Assembly: GCF_026672275.1 (NCBI RefSeq)
Contig: NZ_JANQCD010000018.1
Location: 1 to 64,000, forward strand
Direction: 5' to 3'
Length of the DNA: 64,000 bases
From: Marinifilum sp. D737
GTDB taxonomy: Bacteria; Bacteroidota; Bacteroidia; Bacteroidales; Marinifilaceae
Made by a program: the position numbers and the translations under genes. The first letter of the stretch is position 1, and each line of letters starts with the position of its first letter. This document shows, piece after piece, positions 8,518-14,094 of this stretch. The notes under the pieces are model-generated. The model saw only the letters and a list, made by a program, of their open reading frames with translations, did not search any database and was not told the DNA's origin.

Positions 8518-8530
8518 GGTACGTTACCCC
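8518..8530 (-). promoter_or_regulatory. Core-deleted iteron-like site upstream of the HEPN gene
   Basis: GGTACGTTACCCC is the reverse complement of GGGGTAACGTACC, that is, the two iteron arms joined without the 6-base centre. It lies about 90 bp upstream of the HEPN-motif gene, so the initiator might also bind here and influence cargo expression. The site is short and could be chance. Confidence 0.3.
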
Positions 8531-8561
8531 CACTATTGAATAATTGGTGTGTTAGGTGTTT

Positions 8562-9167
8562 TTAAATTATTGCATCCTTTCCTGGGTAATCATGATTTAC
8601 CCATTCGGGTCTCTTTTGTAGAATTTCATAAATGTTTATATCCTCATAGTTTTCAGCCTTACCTAACCCTAATAAATCCTTTGTGATTATATTATGATGA
8701 GGTGCAGCAATTTCATACAAAAAGAATTCCCCTCTATTCAAATCTGTTCTATTTTTTATTATTCCAGCCTGTTGTAATTTGTATACATCTACATCTTCAC
8801 AGGATAAATAGACCAATTCTTCCTGTTGCAGAAAAAACTCTCTTAGGATAGCTTTTTCATCGTGATTGAGATTTTCAAGTTTCTTTTCTCCTTGTCTTAT
8901 TTTCAAATAAAGCCAATAGCTATCAAAATAGAATTTTAAAAGCCTGAATAATAGTGAAAAAATGGATAGAAGAACAAAACTAATAGAAAACAAAAATGTA
9001 ACACCTATCCACTTTTTATATTCAAGTGCAAACTCATGTAAGCCTAGTAAGGTTTTAAAATCATGAGTTGAAAAAAGTATAATACCGGAAACAATACTTA
9101 AAAGAATATAAACCCTTACAGGAATCTTGTCCAAATCAATTAAGTCTGATATTTTAATATTCATCAT
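8562..9167 (-). CDS. SieB-like superinfection exclusion membrane protein
   Basis: The 201-residue protein has two hydrophobic segments (about 18-36 and 54-80), then a cytosolic region with LNHDEKAILREFF and VYKLQQAGIIKN, the layout of superinfection exclusion protein B relatives. Such proteins act at the inner membrane and block growth of competing phages. Here it would protect the host or the helper niche, which is inference. It follows the trypco2-like gene by 7 bp in the same direction, so the two are probably co-transcribed. Overall similarity is at pattern level, so a generic membrane protein is the fallback. Confidence 0.5.
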   Translation of the reverse strand: MMNIKISDLIDLDKIPVRVYILLSIVSGIILFSTHDFKTLLGLHEFALEYKKWIGVTFLFSISFVLLSIFSLLFRLLKFYFDSYWLYLKIRQGEKKLENLNHDEKAILREFFLQQEELVYLSCEDVDVYKLQQAGIIKNRTDLNRGEFFLYEIAAPHHNIITKDLLGLGKAENYEDINIYEILQKRPEWVNHDYPGKDAII

Positions 9168-9174
9168 CTAAAAA

Positions 9175-9492
9175 TTAGTTGCCGAATGGGAATATTACAG
9201 GCACTTTAAAACAAATTGTACTTACGGAACTGTTGATCTCCTTTATATCGCCACCTGCTTTGAATAGGCTTGCTACATGAATTCCTGCACCAGCGTTAGA
9301 CTCATCAGTAGTTGTAACGGCTACTTTAAAATCTATTATATGCTTATTGTCATTAGATATATCGTCTCTCATATATGCCTTCCCAAAATTAGGGTTTATT
9401 ATTGCTCCATTTTCCTCGGTAGCTTTTTGAGCTTCTTTAATCCCATTAGTAATCTCAACCAATGTGTTTTTTACAAAATCTTTTAATTCCAT
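9175..9492 (-). CDS. Trypco2-like small protein
   Basis: The 105-residue protein begins MELKDFVKNTLVEITNGIKE, has AIINP, then IDFKVAVTT, and ends ICFKVPVIFP. This matches the small trypco2 (trypsin-co-occurring domain 2) family: an N-terminal helix followed by β-strands. In the family it is predicted to belong to conflict systems, often paired with protease or membrane effectors. No trypsin-like gene is nearby; its partners here are the SieB-like and the coiled-coil membrane proteins, with only short gaps on either side. Function in this element is unknown. Confidence 0.55.
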   Translation of the reverse strand: MELKDFVKNTLVEITNGIKEAQKATEENGAIINPNFGKAYMRDDISNDNKHIIDFKVAVTTTDESNAGAGIHVASLFKAGGDIKEINSSVSTICFKVPVIFPFGN

Positions 9493-9504
9493 ATTGATTA
9501 TAGT

Positions 9505-10434
9505 TTAAGCTCCAAATGCATAATTTAAATCACCAGCATCGCCATTTAAAAGGATATCTCGAAGGTATCTACCTCTTTCAGTAAACTCATAGATTCTATC
9601 TGTCTCAAATTCTTCGGTAATCTTAACTAAATCTAACATCAAAAATTCATCCATAACAGTTGAATTTAAATCTACCTTTTGCTTTTTGAGGATATATACG
9701 GTAATACGGTCAAACTCTTCCATCAAAGGGGGATTCTTCCTTAAGTCTCTAATTTGCTTTTTCTCATCTTCTGATAAATTGTATTTTGATTTATTATCAT
9801 TAGAATCGATTACTTGTTTTTTTAGCCGATCTGCACCAAATGAAGATAGATTGCTTTTCTTCAAAATTTCATCTATTTCTGGCTCCAATTCCAGATTTAC
9901 TACCTCTGGTGTTTCTTTTCTTTTGTTAAATACCTTTTCAAGCTCAACTAATTCATTTTGTTTCTGTTGATACTTTGTCTCTAGGTCATCTATTTTATTT
10001 TGCAATTGTAATTTAGCTTCTAATTCCTCATCATATCTTTTTTGAAGACGTTTCGTAGCTGTAACCTGCTCATCATACTTCTCAATTTTAACAACTCTCT
10101 TGGGAGCTATTCGGCTAGTCACCTCAGGTTGTATAATTTCCTCTGATGTCAATACAATAACCCTAGCTAGATTTATTAATAAATAAGAGATTACCATTAC
10201 ACATAATGCTATTAGTGTACAAACGAATAGATTCCAGACAAACGTCCAACCATCAAGATATGTAGCCATATATTCTAGCTTATCTTTTAGTTTGGTTGAC
10301 TTCTCAAAATTAAATAAGGTGTAGACGAATTTGTAATTATGGATAATCCATACTCCGATAAGAGTTCCAAAGAAAGGATTAGTAGTTTTTGTTTTAATGT
10401 TATCTTTAAAAGAGACAAGGAAGTCTTTAATCAT
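9505..10434 (-). CDS. Membrane-anchored coiled-coil protein
   Basis: The N-terminus MIKDFLVSFKDNIKTKTTNP leads into two membrane segments (about 20-41 and 62-96). A long charged coiled coil follows (about 105-170, RLQKRYDEELEAKLQLQNKI), and then a C-terminal globular part with a winged-helix-like end (VDLNSTVMDEFLMLDLVKITEEF). I do not know a precise family. It resembles membrane effectors or sensors found in accessory islands. Its stop lies 12 bp from the next gene start, so it probably leads the cargo operon. The 45-residue membrane ORF lies directly upstream. Confidence 0.55.
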   Translation of the reverse strand: MIKDFLVSFKDNIKTKTTNPFFGTLIGVWIIHNYKFVYTLFNFEKSTKLKDKLEYMATYLDGWTFVWNLFVCTLIALCVMVISYLLINLARVIVLTSEEIIQPEVTSRIAPKRVVKIEKYDEQVTATKRLQKRYDEELEAKLQLQNKIDDLETKYQQKQNELVELEKVFNKRKETPEVVNLELEPEIDEILKKSNLSSFGADRLKKQVIDSNDNKSKYNLSEDEKKQIRDLRKNPPLMEEFDRITVYILKKQKVDLNSTVMDEFLMLDLVKITEEFETDRIYEFTERGRYLRDILLNGDAGDLNYAFGA

Positions 10435-10493
10435 AGTTAGTGTATTGTTCTATTTCGCAATATCAAATATAACAATAATTGCACCTATTAACA

Positions 10494-10631
10494 TTATAAC
10501 ATACCAATAAAAAAATAGCAAAGCAGTACTACAACAATTAAACCAATCGACACCCCAATGGTTTCTACCTTATCCGTTTCGTCAAGTGTAGGGTAAAATA
10601 ATTTTAATAGATCAATCCAAAGTTTCCACAT
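10494..10631 (-). CDS. Small single-pass membrane protein (45 aa)
   Basis: This short ORF reads ATG to TAA on the minus strand. The product starts MWKLWIDLLKLFYP, has an acidic stretch (LDETDKVE), and ends with a 20-residue hydrophobic helix (ISIG-like start, VVVLLCYFF). It lies 59 bp upstream of the coiled-coil membrane protein in the same direction. It may be a regulator or toxin of the cargo operon. I recognise no family; amphipathic N-terminus plus one helix is the only support beyond position. Confidence 0.4.
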   Translation of the reverse strand: MWKLWIDLLKLFYPTLDETDKVETIGVSIGLIVVVLLCYFFIGML

Positions 10632-10707
10632 GGCAACAAGTATAAGTATGAAGATCCTTAGTATTTAGACACTAATCAAATTGTATATCATCATTATAAA
10701 TAGAAGT

Positions 10708-10731
10708 ATTTACAACCGTATGATTGTAAAT
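10708..10731. promoter_or_regulatory. Palindromic operator candidate
   Basis: ATTTACAA (10708-10715) and TTGTAAAT (10724-10731) are perfect 8-bp inverted arms with an 8-base centre. The right arm overlaps the TTG of the plus-strand promoter at 10724. It lies between the two microprotein ORFs. Confidence 0.35.
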
Positions 10732-10754
10732 TATATTTCAATGTAATATATTTG
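10724..10754 (+). promoter_or_regulatory. Consensus Bacteroidota promoter antisense to the 34-aa ORF
   Basis: TTG (10724-10726), 20 bases, then TATATTTG (10747-10754) fits the TTG-N19-21-TAnnTTTG consensus. Transcription would start near 10760 and run through the antisense of the 34-residue ORF to the hairpin at 10940-10979. No plus-strand gene lies downstream at close range. Confidence 0.4.
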
Positions 10755-10760
10755 TATTAG

Positions 10761-10792
10761 AATAAGAAAAGGGAGCACCATCACGAACTCCC
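10761..10792 (-). terminator. Terminator of the 34-aa membrane ORF
   Basis: On the minus strand GGGAG (10792-10788) pairs with CTCCC (10775-10771) around a 12-base loop, followed by TTTTCTTATT. It begins 12 bases after the stop codon of the 34-residue ORF. Confidence 0.55.
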
Positions 10793-10804
10793 TAATCAAC
10801 AGAT

Positions 10805-10909
10805 CTAAACAACTAGCCAAACTACCGCAATTATGGTGGCAAGTACCAGTACTAAGCCCAATAATTCAGGAAGTTTTGAGTTGTTGAATTCAAAACTAAG
10901 TTTTACCAT
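10805..10909 (-). CDS. Hydrophobic microprotein (34 aa), type I toxin-like
   Basis: ATG to TAG on the minus strand gives 34 residues: polar MVKLSFEFNNSKLPE, then one long hydrophobic helix (LLGLVLVLATIIAVVWLVV). It has its own terminator (10761-10792). A consensus promoter on the opposite strand (10724-10754) would make an RNA complementary to the whole message, ending at a hairpin near 10979. Small single-helix protein plus overlapping antisense RNA is the layout of type I toxin-antitoxin pairs. No family is recognised, and expression is unproven. Confidence 0.4.
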   Translation of the reverse strand: MVKLSFEFNNSKLPELLGLVLVLATIIAVVWLVV

Positions 10910-10939
10910 AATAGTAAAATTTTAATAATTACACAATAC

Positions 10940-10985
10940 AAAGGTCGGCTCAATTGTTTTCCAGACAGGTGCCGCCTTTGTTTTA
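10940..10985 (+). terminator. Hairpin ending the putative antisense RNA
   Basis: AAAGGTCGGC (10940-10949) pairs with GCCGCCTTT (10971-10979) with one bulge and a 21-base loop, followed by GTTTTATC. The long loop lowers confidence. Confidence 0.4.
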
Positions 10986-11429
10986 TCAGTATAAAGATAA
11001 CTCTTTTAAAATATAGAAAGTGGATTTTTTCAGTAAACGCCACCAAAGTTATCCACACATTCCTGTTAATTGCTTAACTATCAAGATCTCCACATTTAAC
11101 ATTCTGCAAAAAGTTTTCCAAACAGGAAACTCTTACTGTATTTTTCTTCTAATAAAATAATTCGAATTAAACAAAAATATTCATCACTATTTTTGCATAT
11201 TTAGCGTAAAAGTTCTATAAAAATTAAATTCCCATTATGGGTTGGGGGGTATAGTTTACTTTGTGGATGCACACTCTCATACCAGCAGCCCTTCATCAAA
11301 ACTTTTTCTCCCGACAGTTCGAATCATGGGGGCGGTGAACCAATAAATAGGAAAATAGCTTTACCACAGCCCCCTTTAACGCTTTGTATTGTAAATACTC
11401 TCAAGCTCTTTAACTAGGAAAATATGATT
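10986..11429. other. Non-coding stretch with no assignable feature
   Basis: I see no ORF of credible length on either strand. A G-rich part near 11236-11250 and a GTTCGAATC at about 11317 recall tRNA pieces, but no cloverleaf can be drawn. It probably separates the minus-strand cargo from the structural operon. Confidence 0.4.
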
Positions 11430-11446
11430 TAGTTCAATATAGGTAT
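11430..11446 (+). promoter_or_regulatory. 17-bp box, copy 2 (structural operon leader)
   Basis: Exact second copy of TAGTTCAATATAGGTAT (first at 6185-6201). It lies about 350 bp upstream of the first structural gene, with three hairpins in between. Its repetition ahead of both element operons suggests one activator or repressor controls both. Confidence 0.5.
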
Positions 11447-11506
11447 AAGGACACCTTCTCCTAAAGAGTAAAGAGTTCTTAACATGATTATATTTTGCAA
11501 TTAGTT

Positions 11507-11542
11507 TAGGGTAGGTTTCCACATTACCTACCCTACTCTTTT
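11507..11542 (+). terminator. Leader hairpin 1
   Basis: TAGGGTAGG (11507-11515) and CCTACCCTA (11527-11535) form a perfect 9-bp stem with an 11-base loop, followed by CTCTTTT. It is the first of three such structures before the structural genes. Confidence 0.6.
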
Positions 11543-11639
11543 AAATTGAAGTTCATTTTTAATTATATAGTAATCACGTATCTCGATTACCAAGGTTATA
11601 CAAGGACTTAATCTAAGTTGTTGTTGCCGTTATTTTATG

Positions 11640-11668
11640 AATTGGGGGCTTAACCGCCCTCAATTTTT
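11640..11668 (+). terminator. Leader hairpin 2
   Basis: AATTGGGGGC (11640-11649) pairs with GCCCTCAATT (11656-11665) over 10 bp with one wobble and a 6-base loop, then TTT. Confidence 0.6.
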
Positions 11669-11726
11669 ACTTTGAACTATACGATTTTCATTTACATAAA
11701 TCTTCAAGAAAATCTGTTTTAAACAA

Positions 11727-11763
11727 TGCAGTAGCCTTAATGGGGTTACTGCATTACTTTTTT
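11727..11763 (+). terminator. Leader hairpin 3
   Basis: TGCAGTAGCC (11727-11736) pairs with GGTTACTGCA (11744-11753) over 10 bp with one wobble, followed by TTACTTTTTT. It ends only 35 bases before the first structural gene. Confidence 0.6.
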
Positions 11764-11797
11764 GTAAAAACTGTTAAAAACACAAATAAACAACCAT

Positions 11798-12022
11798 ATG
11801 GATAGAATAAACACAAACCTAGATTGCCGTGACAACACGGAAAGGGAAATAATGAATTTTGCTAGGGCTGCATTAAACCTAGACGACGACGAGTTGTGTC
11901 AATTGAACATTGAAATACCTCGCTACTTAAAAGACAAACTGAAGGCTTACGCCTCCATTTCAAATAGAAGTTTAAAAGGACTTGTGATAGAAATACTCAG
12001 CAAGCAATTAGTAACAATTTAA
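11798..12022 (+). CDS. Ribbon-helix-helix (Arc/CopG-like) regulator
   Basis: The 74-residue protein ends in a ribbon-helix-helix fold: strand QLNIEIPRYL, helix DKLKAYASISNRS, helix LKGLVIEILSKQL. The N-terminal 30 residues are acidic (EREIMNFARAALNLDDDE). Proteins of this fold bind DNA as dimers and often repress their own operon; it may act on the 17-bp box or leader, which is inference. It is the first gene of the structural operon, 20 bp upstream of the capsid-like gene. An antitoxin role is possible, but no toxin is paired with it. Confidence 0.7.
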   Translation: MDRINTNLDCRDNTEREIMNFARAALNLDDDELCQLNIEIPRYLKDKLKAYASISNRSLKGLVIEILSKQLVTI

Positions 12023-12042
12023 ATAATTCAAATTCTACAAGA

Positions 12043-13143
12043 ATGAACTTTACAAAAACAATCAATCAAGTTAGACAGGCTGCCGACGGCAAAGATGATA
12101 TGCAACCTGTAAAAGTAGAAAGAGCTTTAGAAGATATTAAAGGCTCTGAAAAATCAATTTTTAAAGCCTATACCAATGCTTTAACTTTCTACAAAATGGG
12201 AGTTAATGTTATTGATGATTCTGACCGAGCAGGATATATTATTACTGCATATTCAGATTTCATCAAAGCGGCTTTGGTTGATGAATGGGATTTAAAAATA
12301 ACTGCCGATTTTAAATGGGAAAGTGATGGCAAACTAACGGTATTTGGTCGAACAAAAATGCCTGAAAAGACCTATACTAATGATGATGAATACACCATTG
12401 AAACTATCGAAACTACCATTAAATTCTCTGATGATACTACGATTGTAGCTACATCAAATGAGTTTGGTGAGTATTCAGCTACATCAGCTGCTCCCCAATC
12501 TGTAGGTATCGTAACTGTAACAGATTCCGTTGGCGGAGTTGGTAACCTAAACACTTCCGATGTAACCATACAAAACATCAATGGCGATAAGCTAAAAGGA
12601 AGAAGATTCACGGCTTCGGTTACTTTCTCAACGGAGTTACTTAAAAGCCAGAACAAAGATGCCGAAATCCAATCAGCAATTCAGTTAGCAATTGATAAAG
12701 AAATTACAAAGTACATTATTCAAAAGGCTTTGGCTAAATCACAATCAGTTGCTGACCAAACTTTAGGCGTAGCAGGTTTATGCAATATTGAAGAACCTGT
12801 AAAAACTAGTGGTATTTATATTACCGACCCTACCACTTTTAAAGCTGGTAAACAAATTGGTGTAAATAACGGGTATTTATTCACAGGCGGAAAATCAAGC
12901 GCAAAGGCTTTTGATGGTCAATTGCTCTTTACCCCTGCCATTGAAGATTTACCTGATAACTTCGGGCAAAAGGTAATGTTTGGTGACCCAAGTCAAATTA
13001 CCGTGGCTTTGTACGGTACTTACATTGGTGTTGACCGATACACTTACCAAAAGAAAGGCAAAATTGTTTTGACAATAGATTCTTATGCTGAGGTTGACCT
13101 AACTTCAGATAAGGCTTGGTCTGTAGCTAATATTACAGGCTAG
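12043..13143 (+). CDS. HK97-fold major capsid-like protein (first capsid gene)
   Basis: The 366-residue protein has the layout of an HK97-type coat protein. Features are an N-terminal helical arm, a central segment FSTELLKSQNKDAEIQSAIQ followed by DKEITKYIIQKAL (spine-helix region), and a C-terminal domain GDPSQITVALYGTYIGVDRY, ending TIDSYAEVDLTSDKAWSVANI, as in many phage coat proteins. It has no protease of its own; one is fused to the second capsid domain downstream. It is followed by a strong hairpin at 13168, so it is likely the most expressed gene of the operon. Assignment rests on fold-level patterns, without alignment. Confidence 0.65.
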   Translation: MNFTKTINQVRQAADGKDDMQPVKVERALEDIKGSEKSIFKAYTNALTFYKMGVNVIDDSDRAGYIITAYSDFIKAALVDEWDLKITADFKWESDGKLTVFGRTKMPEKTYTNDDEYTIETIETTIKFSDDTTIVATSNEFGEYSATSAAPQSVGIVTVTDSVGGVGNLNTSDVTIQNINGDKLKGRRFTASVTFSTELLKSQNKDAEIQSAIQLAIDKEITKYIIQKALAKSQSVADQTLGVAGLCNIEEPVKTSGIYITDPTTFKAGKQIGVNNGYLFTGGKSSAKAFDGQLLFTPAIEDLPDNFGQKVMFGDPSQITVALYGTYIGVDRYTYQKKGKIVLTIDSYAEVDLTSDKAWSVANITG

Positions 13144-13167
13144 GTTATTTTCAAGTTCGTCCTTACG

Positions 13168-13197
13168 ACTGCTCCCATATTTTGGGGGCAGTTTTTT
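13168..13197 (+). terminator. Terminator after the first capsid gene
   Basis: ACTGCTCCC (13168-13176) and GGGGGCAGT (13184-13192) form a 9-bp stem with one wobble and a 7-base loop, followed by six T. It sits inside the structural operon, so downstream genes would depend on read-through or a separate promoter. Confidence 0.8.
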
Positions 13198-13218
13198 AGA
13201 ACTAAACTCAGAACAACG

Positions 13219-13401
13219 ATGAAAGTAAAAGCTAAAAAATTAACCCCTGACAAGGTTCGGGAGGTTAGAGATTTCCTCGAAGTAAATAAATATTTATCAA
13301 CAGAAGAGAAGTGGACATACCGACAAATAGCAGATTATTTCGAGGTAACAATTAATCAGGTACAAGGAATTGCCTTAGGTAATTACTCCTTAATTATTTA
13401 A
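13219..13401 (+). CDS. Small helix-turn-helix protein (60 aa)
   Basis: This basic 60-residue protein has LTPDKVREVRDFL followed by TYRQIADYFEVTINQVQGIA, a clear helix-turn-helix of the type seen at the N-terminus of phage regulators and some small-terminase or HNH proteins. It could be a regulator of the late genes or a DNA-recognition protein for packaging. The second option would matter because no terminase is otherwise visible. It begins 22 bp after the terminator at 13168-13197. Confidence 0.55.
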   Translation: MKVKAKKLTPDKVREVRDFLEVNKYLSTEEKWTYRQIADYFEVTINQVQGIALGNYSLII

Positions 13402-13421
13402 CTCCAAATACACAGTATAAC

Positions 13422-13751
13422 ATGGCAAAATATAAAACTTATATACTAGCACTATGCGTGTGGTGTTTCGCACGTATTTGTCTCCCTAAGCAACAATGGA
13501 AGCAATTCAAACACAACTTACTTCCACAACTATTTAAAATGACCAATGAAGTAGCAATTTGTACTGAGGATTTATACTTGGTCACTCGCTGTAGTTGGGA
13601 TGATTTCTGCAATTTTTACCGTGATGATTCAAGAATAGAAGCAAGAGAGTTTCTTCATCTCTTTAATAGTTTTCATGGAAAAGAGGGCGATGATGCCTGG
13701 ACAGATATTATTCAAGCCAATGAGAATAGTAAGACTAGAACGAACCGATGA
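13422..13751 (+). CDS. Element protein of unknown function (109 aa)
   Basis: I do not recognise this 109-residue protein. It starts with a short hydrophobic, Cys-containing segment (YILALCVWCFARICLP), followed by a polar region with aromatic residues (CSWDDFCNFYRDD) and a charged tail. The N-terminus could be a membrane or packing helix. It follows the HTH gene by 20 bp, and its end overlaps the next gene by about 32 bp, consistent with a translationally coupled virion operon. A minor head component is possible but unsupported. Confidence 0.5.
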   Translation: MAKYKTYILALCVWCFARICLPKQQWKQFKHNLLPQLFKMTNEVAICTEDLYLVTRCSWDDFCNFYRDDSRIEAREFLHLFNSFHGKEGDDAWTDIIQANENSKTRTNR

Positions 13752-14094
13752 TTATAGTGAAACAATTCATCTAACGCCAAACACTAAGCACTATTTAGAC
13801 TTTTCCATATCGGAAACATATCCATTAGATAATCCACATTGGGAATTAAAAGTAAGAGCAGAACTATATCTGCGGCAAGATGGTTACCCCATTCCAATAA
13901 AGTGTAAACATAGATACGCAGAACCCCCACCACCGCCTGACTCATTTTATTATACCCATGAACGTGTGAGCTTAACCTTAGAACCCGAATTAGTAGATAA
14001 AATAATAGCAACCAATGGTAATGCTGAACTCAAAATTATTGGCAGAAGTCAAGGGGTTCAGAAACATATATATTTTAAAAGAGATCAAAAATGA
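13720..14094 (+). CDS. β-rich element protein of unknown function, possible head accessory
   Basis: The protein is about 124 residues from the Met at 13720 (MRIVRLERTDDYSETI). The frame is open to a Met at 13675, but that would overlap the upstream gene by 77 bp, so the shorter form is preferred. It looks like a β-sandwich (HYLDFSISETY, HWELKVRAELYL, AELKIIGRS) with a polyproline turn (EPPPPPDSF). Its stop overlaps the start of the protease-capsid fusion by 4 bases (ATGA). Position and fold suggest a decoration, stopper or scaffold-like head protein. No family is recognised. Confidence 0.5.
   Translation: MRIVRLERTDDYSETIHLTPNTKHYLDFSISETYPLDNPHWELKVRAELYLRQDGYPIPIKCKHRYAEPPPPPDSFYYTHERVSLTLEPELVDKIIATNGNAELKIIGRSQGVQKHIYFKRDQK

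Noticed and set aside
11236-11345. tRNA-like pieces (GGGGGGTATAG, GTTCGAATC, ACCA)
   Set aside because: No acceptor, anticodon or T stem pairs properly. Judged chance or an unrecognisable relic.
11798-12022. RHH protein as antitoxin
   Set aside because: The next gene is a capsid-like protein, not a small toxin; an operon regulator is more likely.
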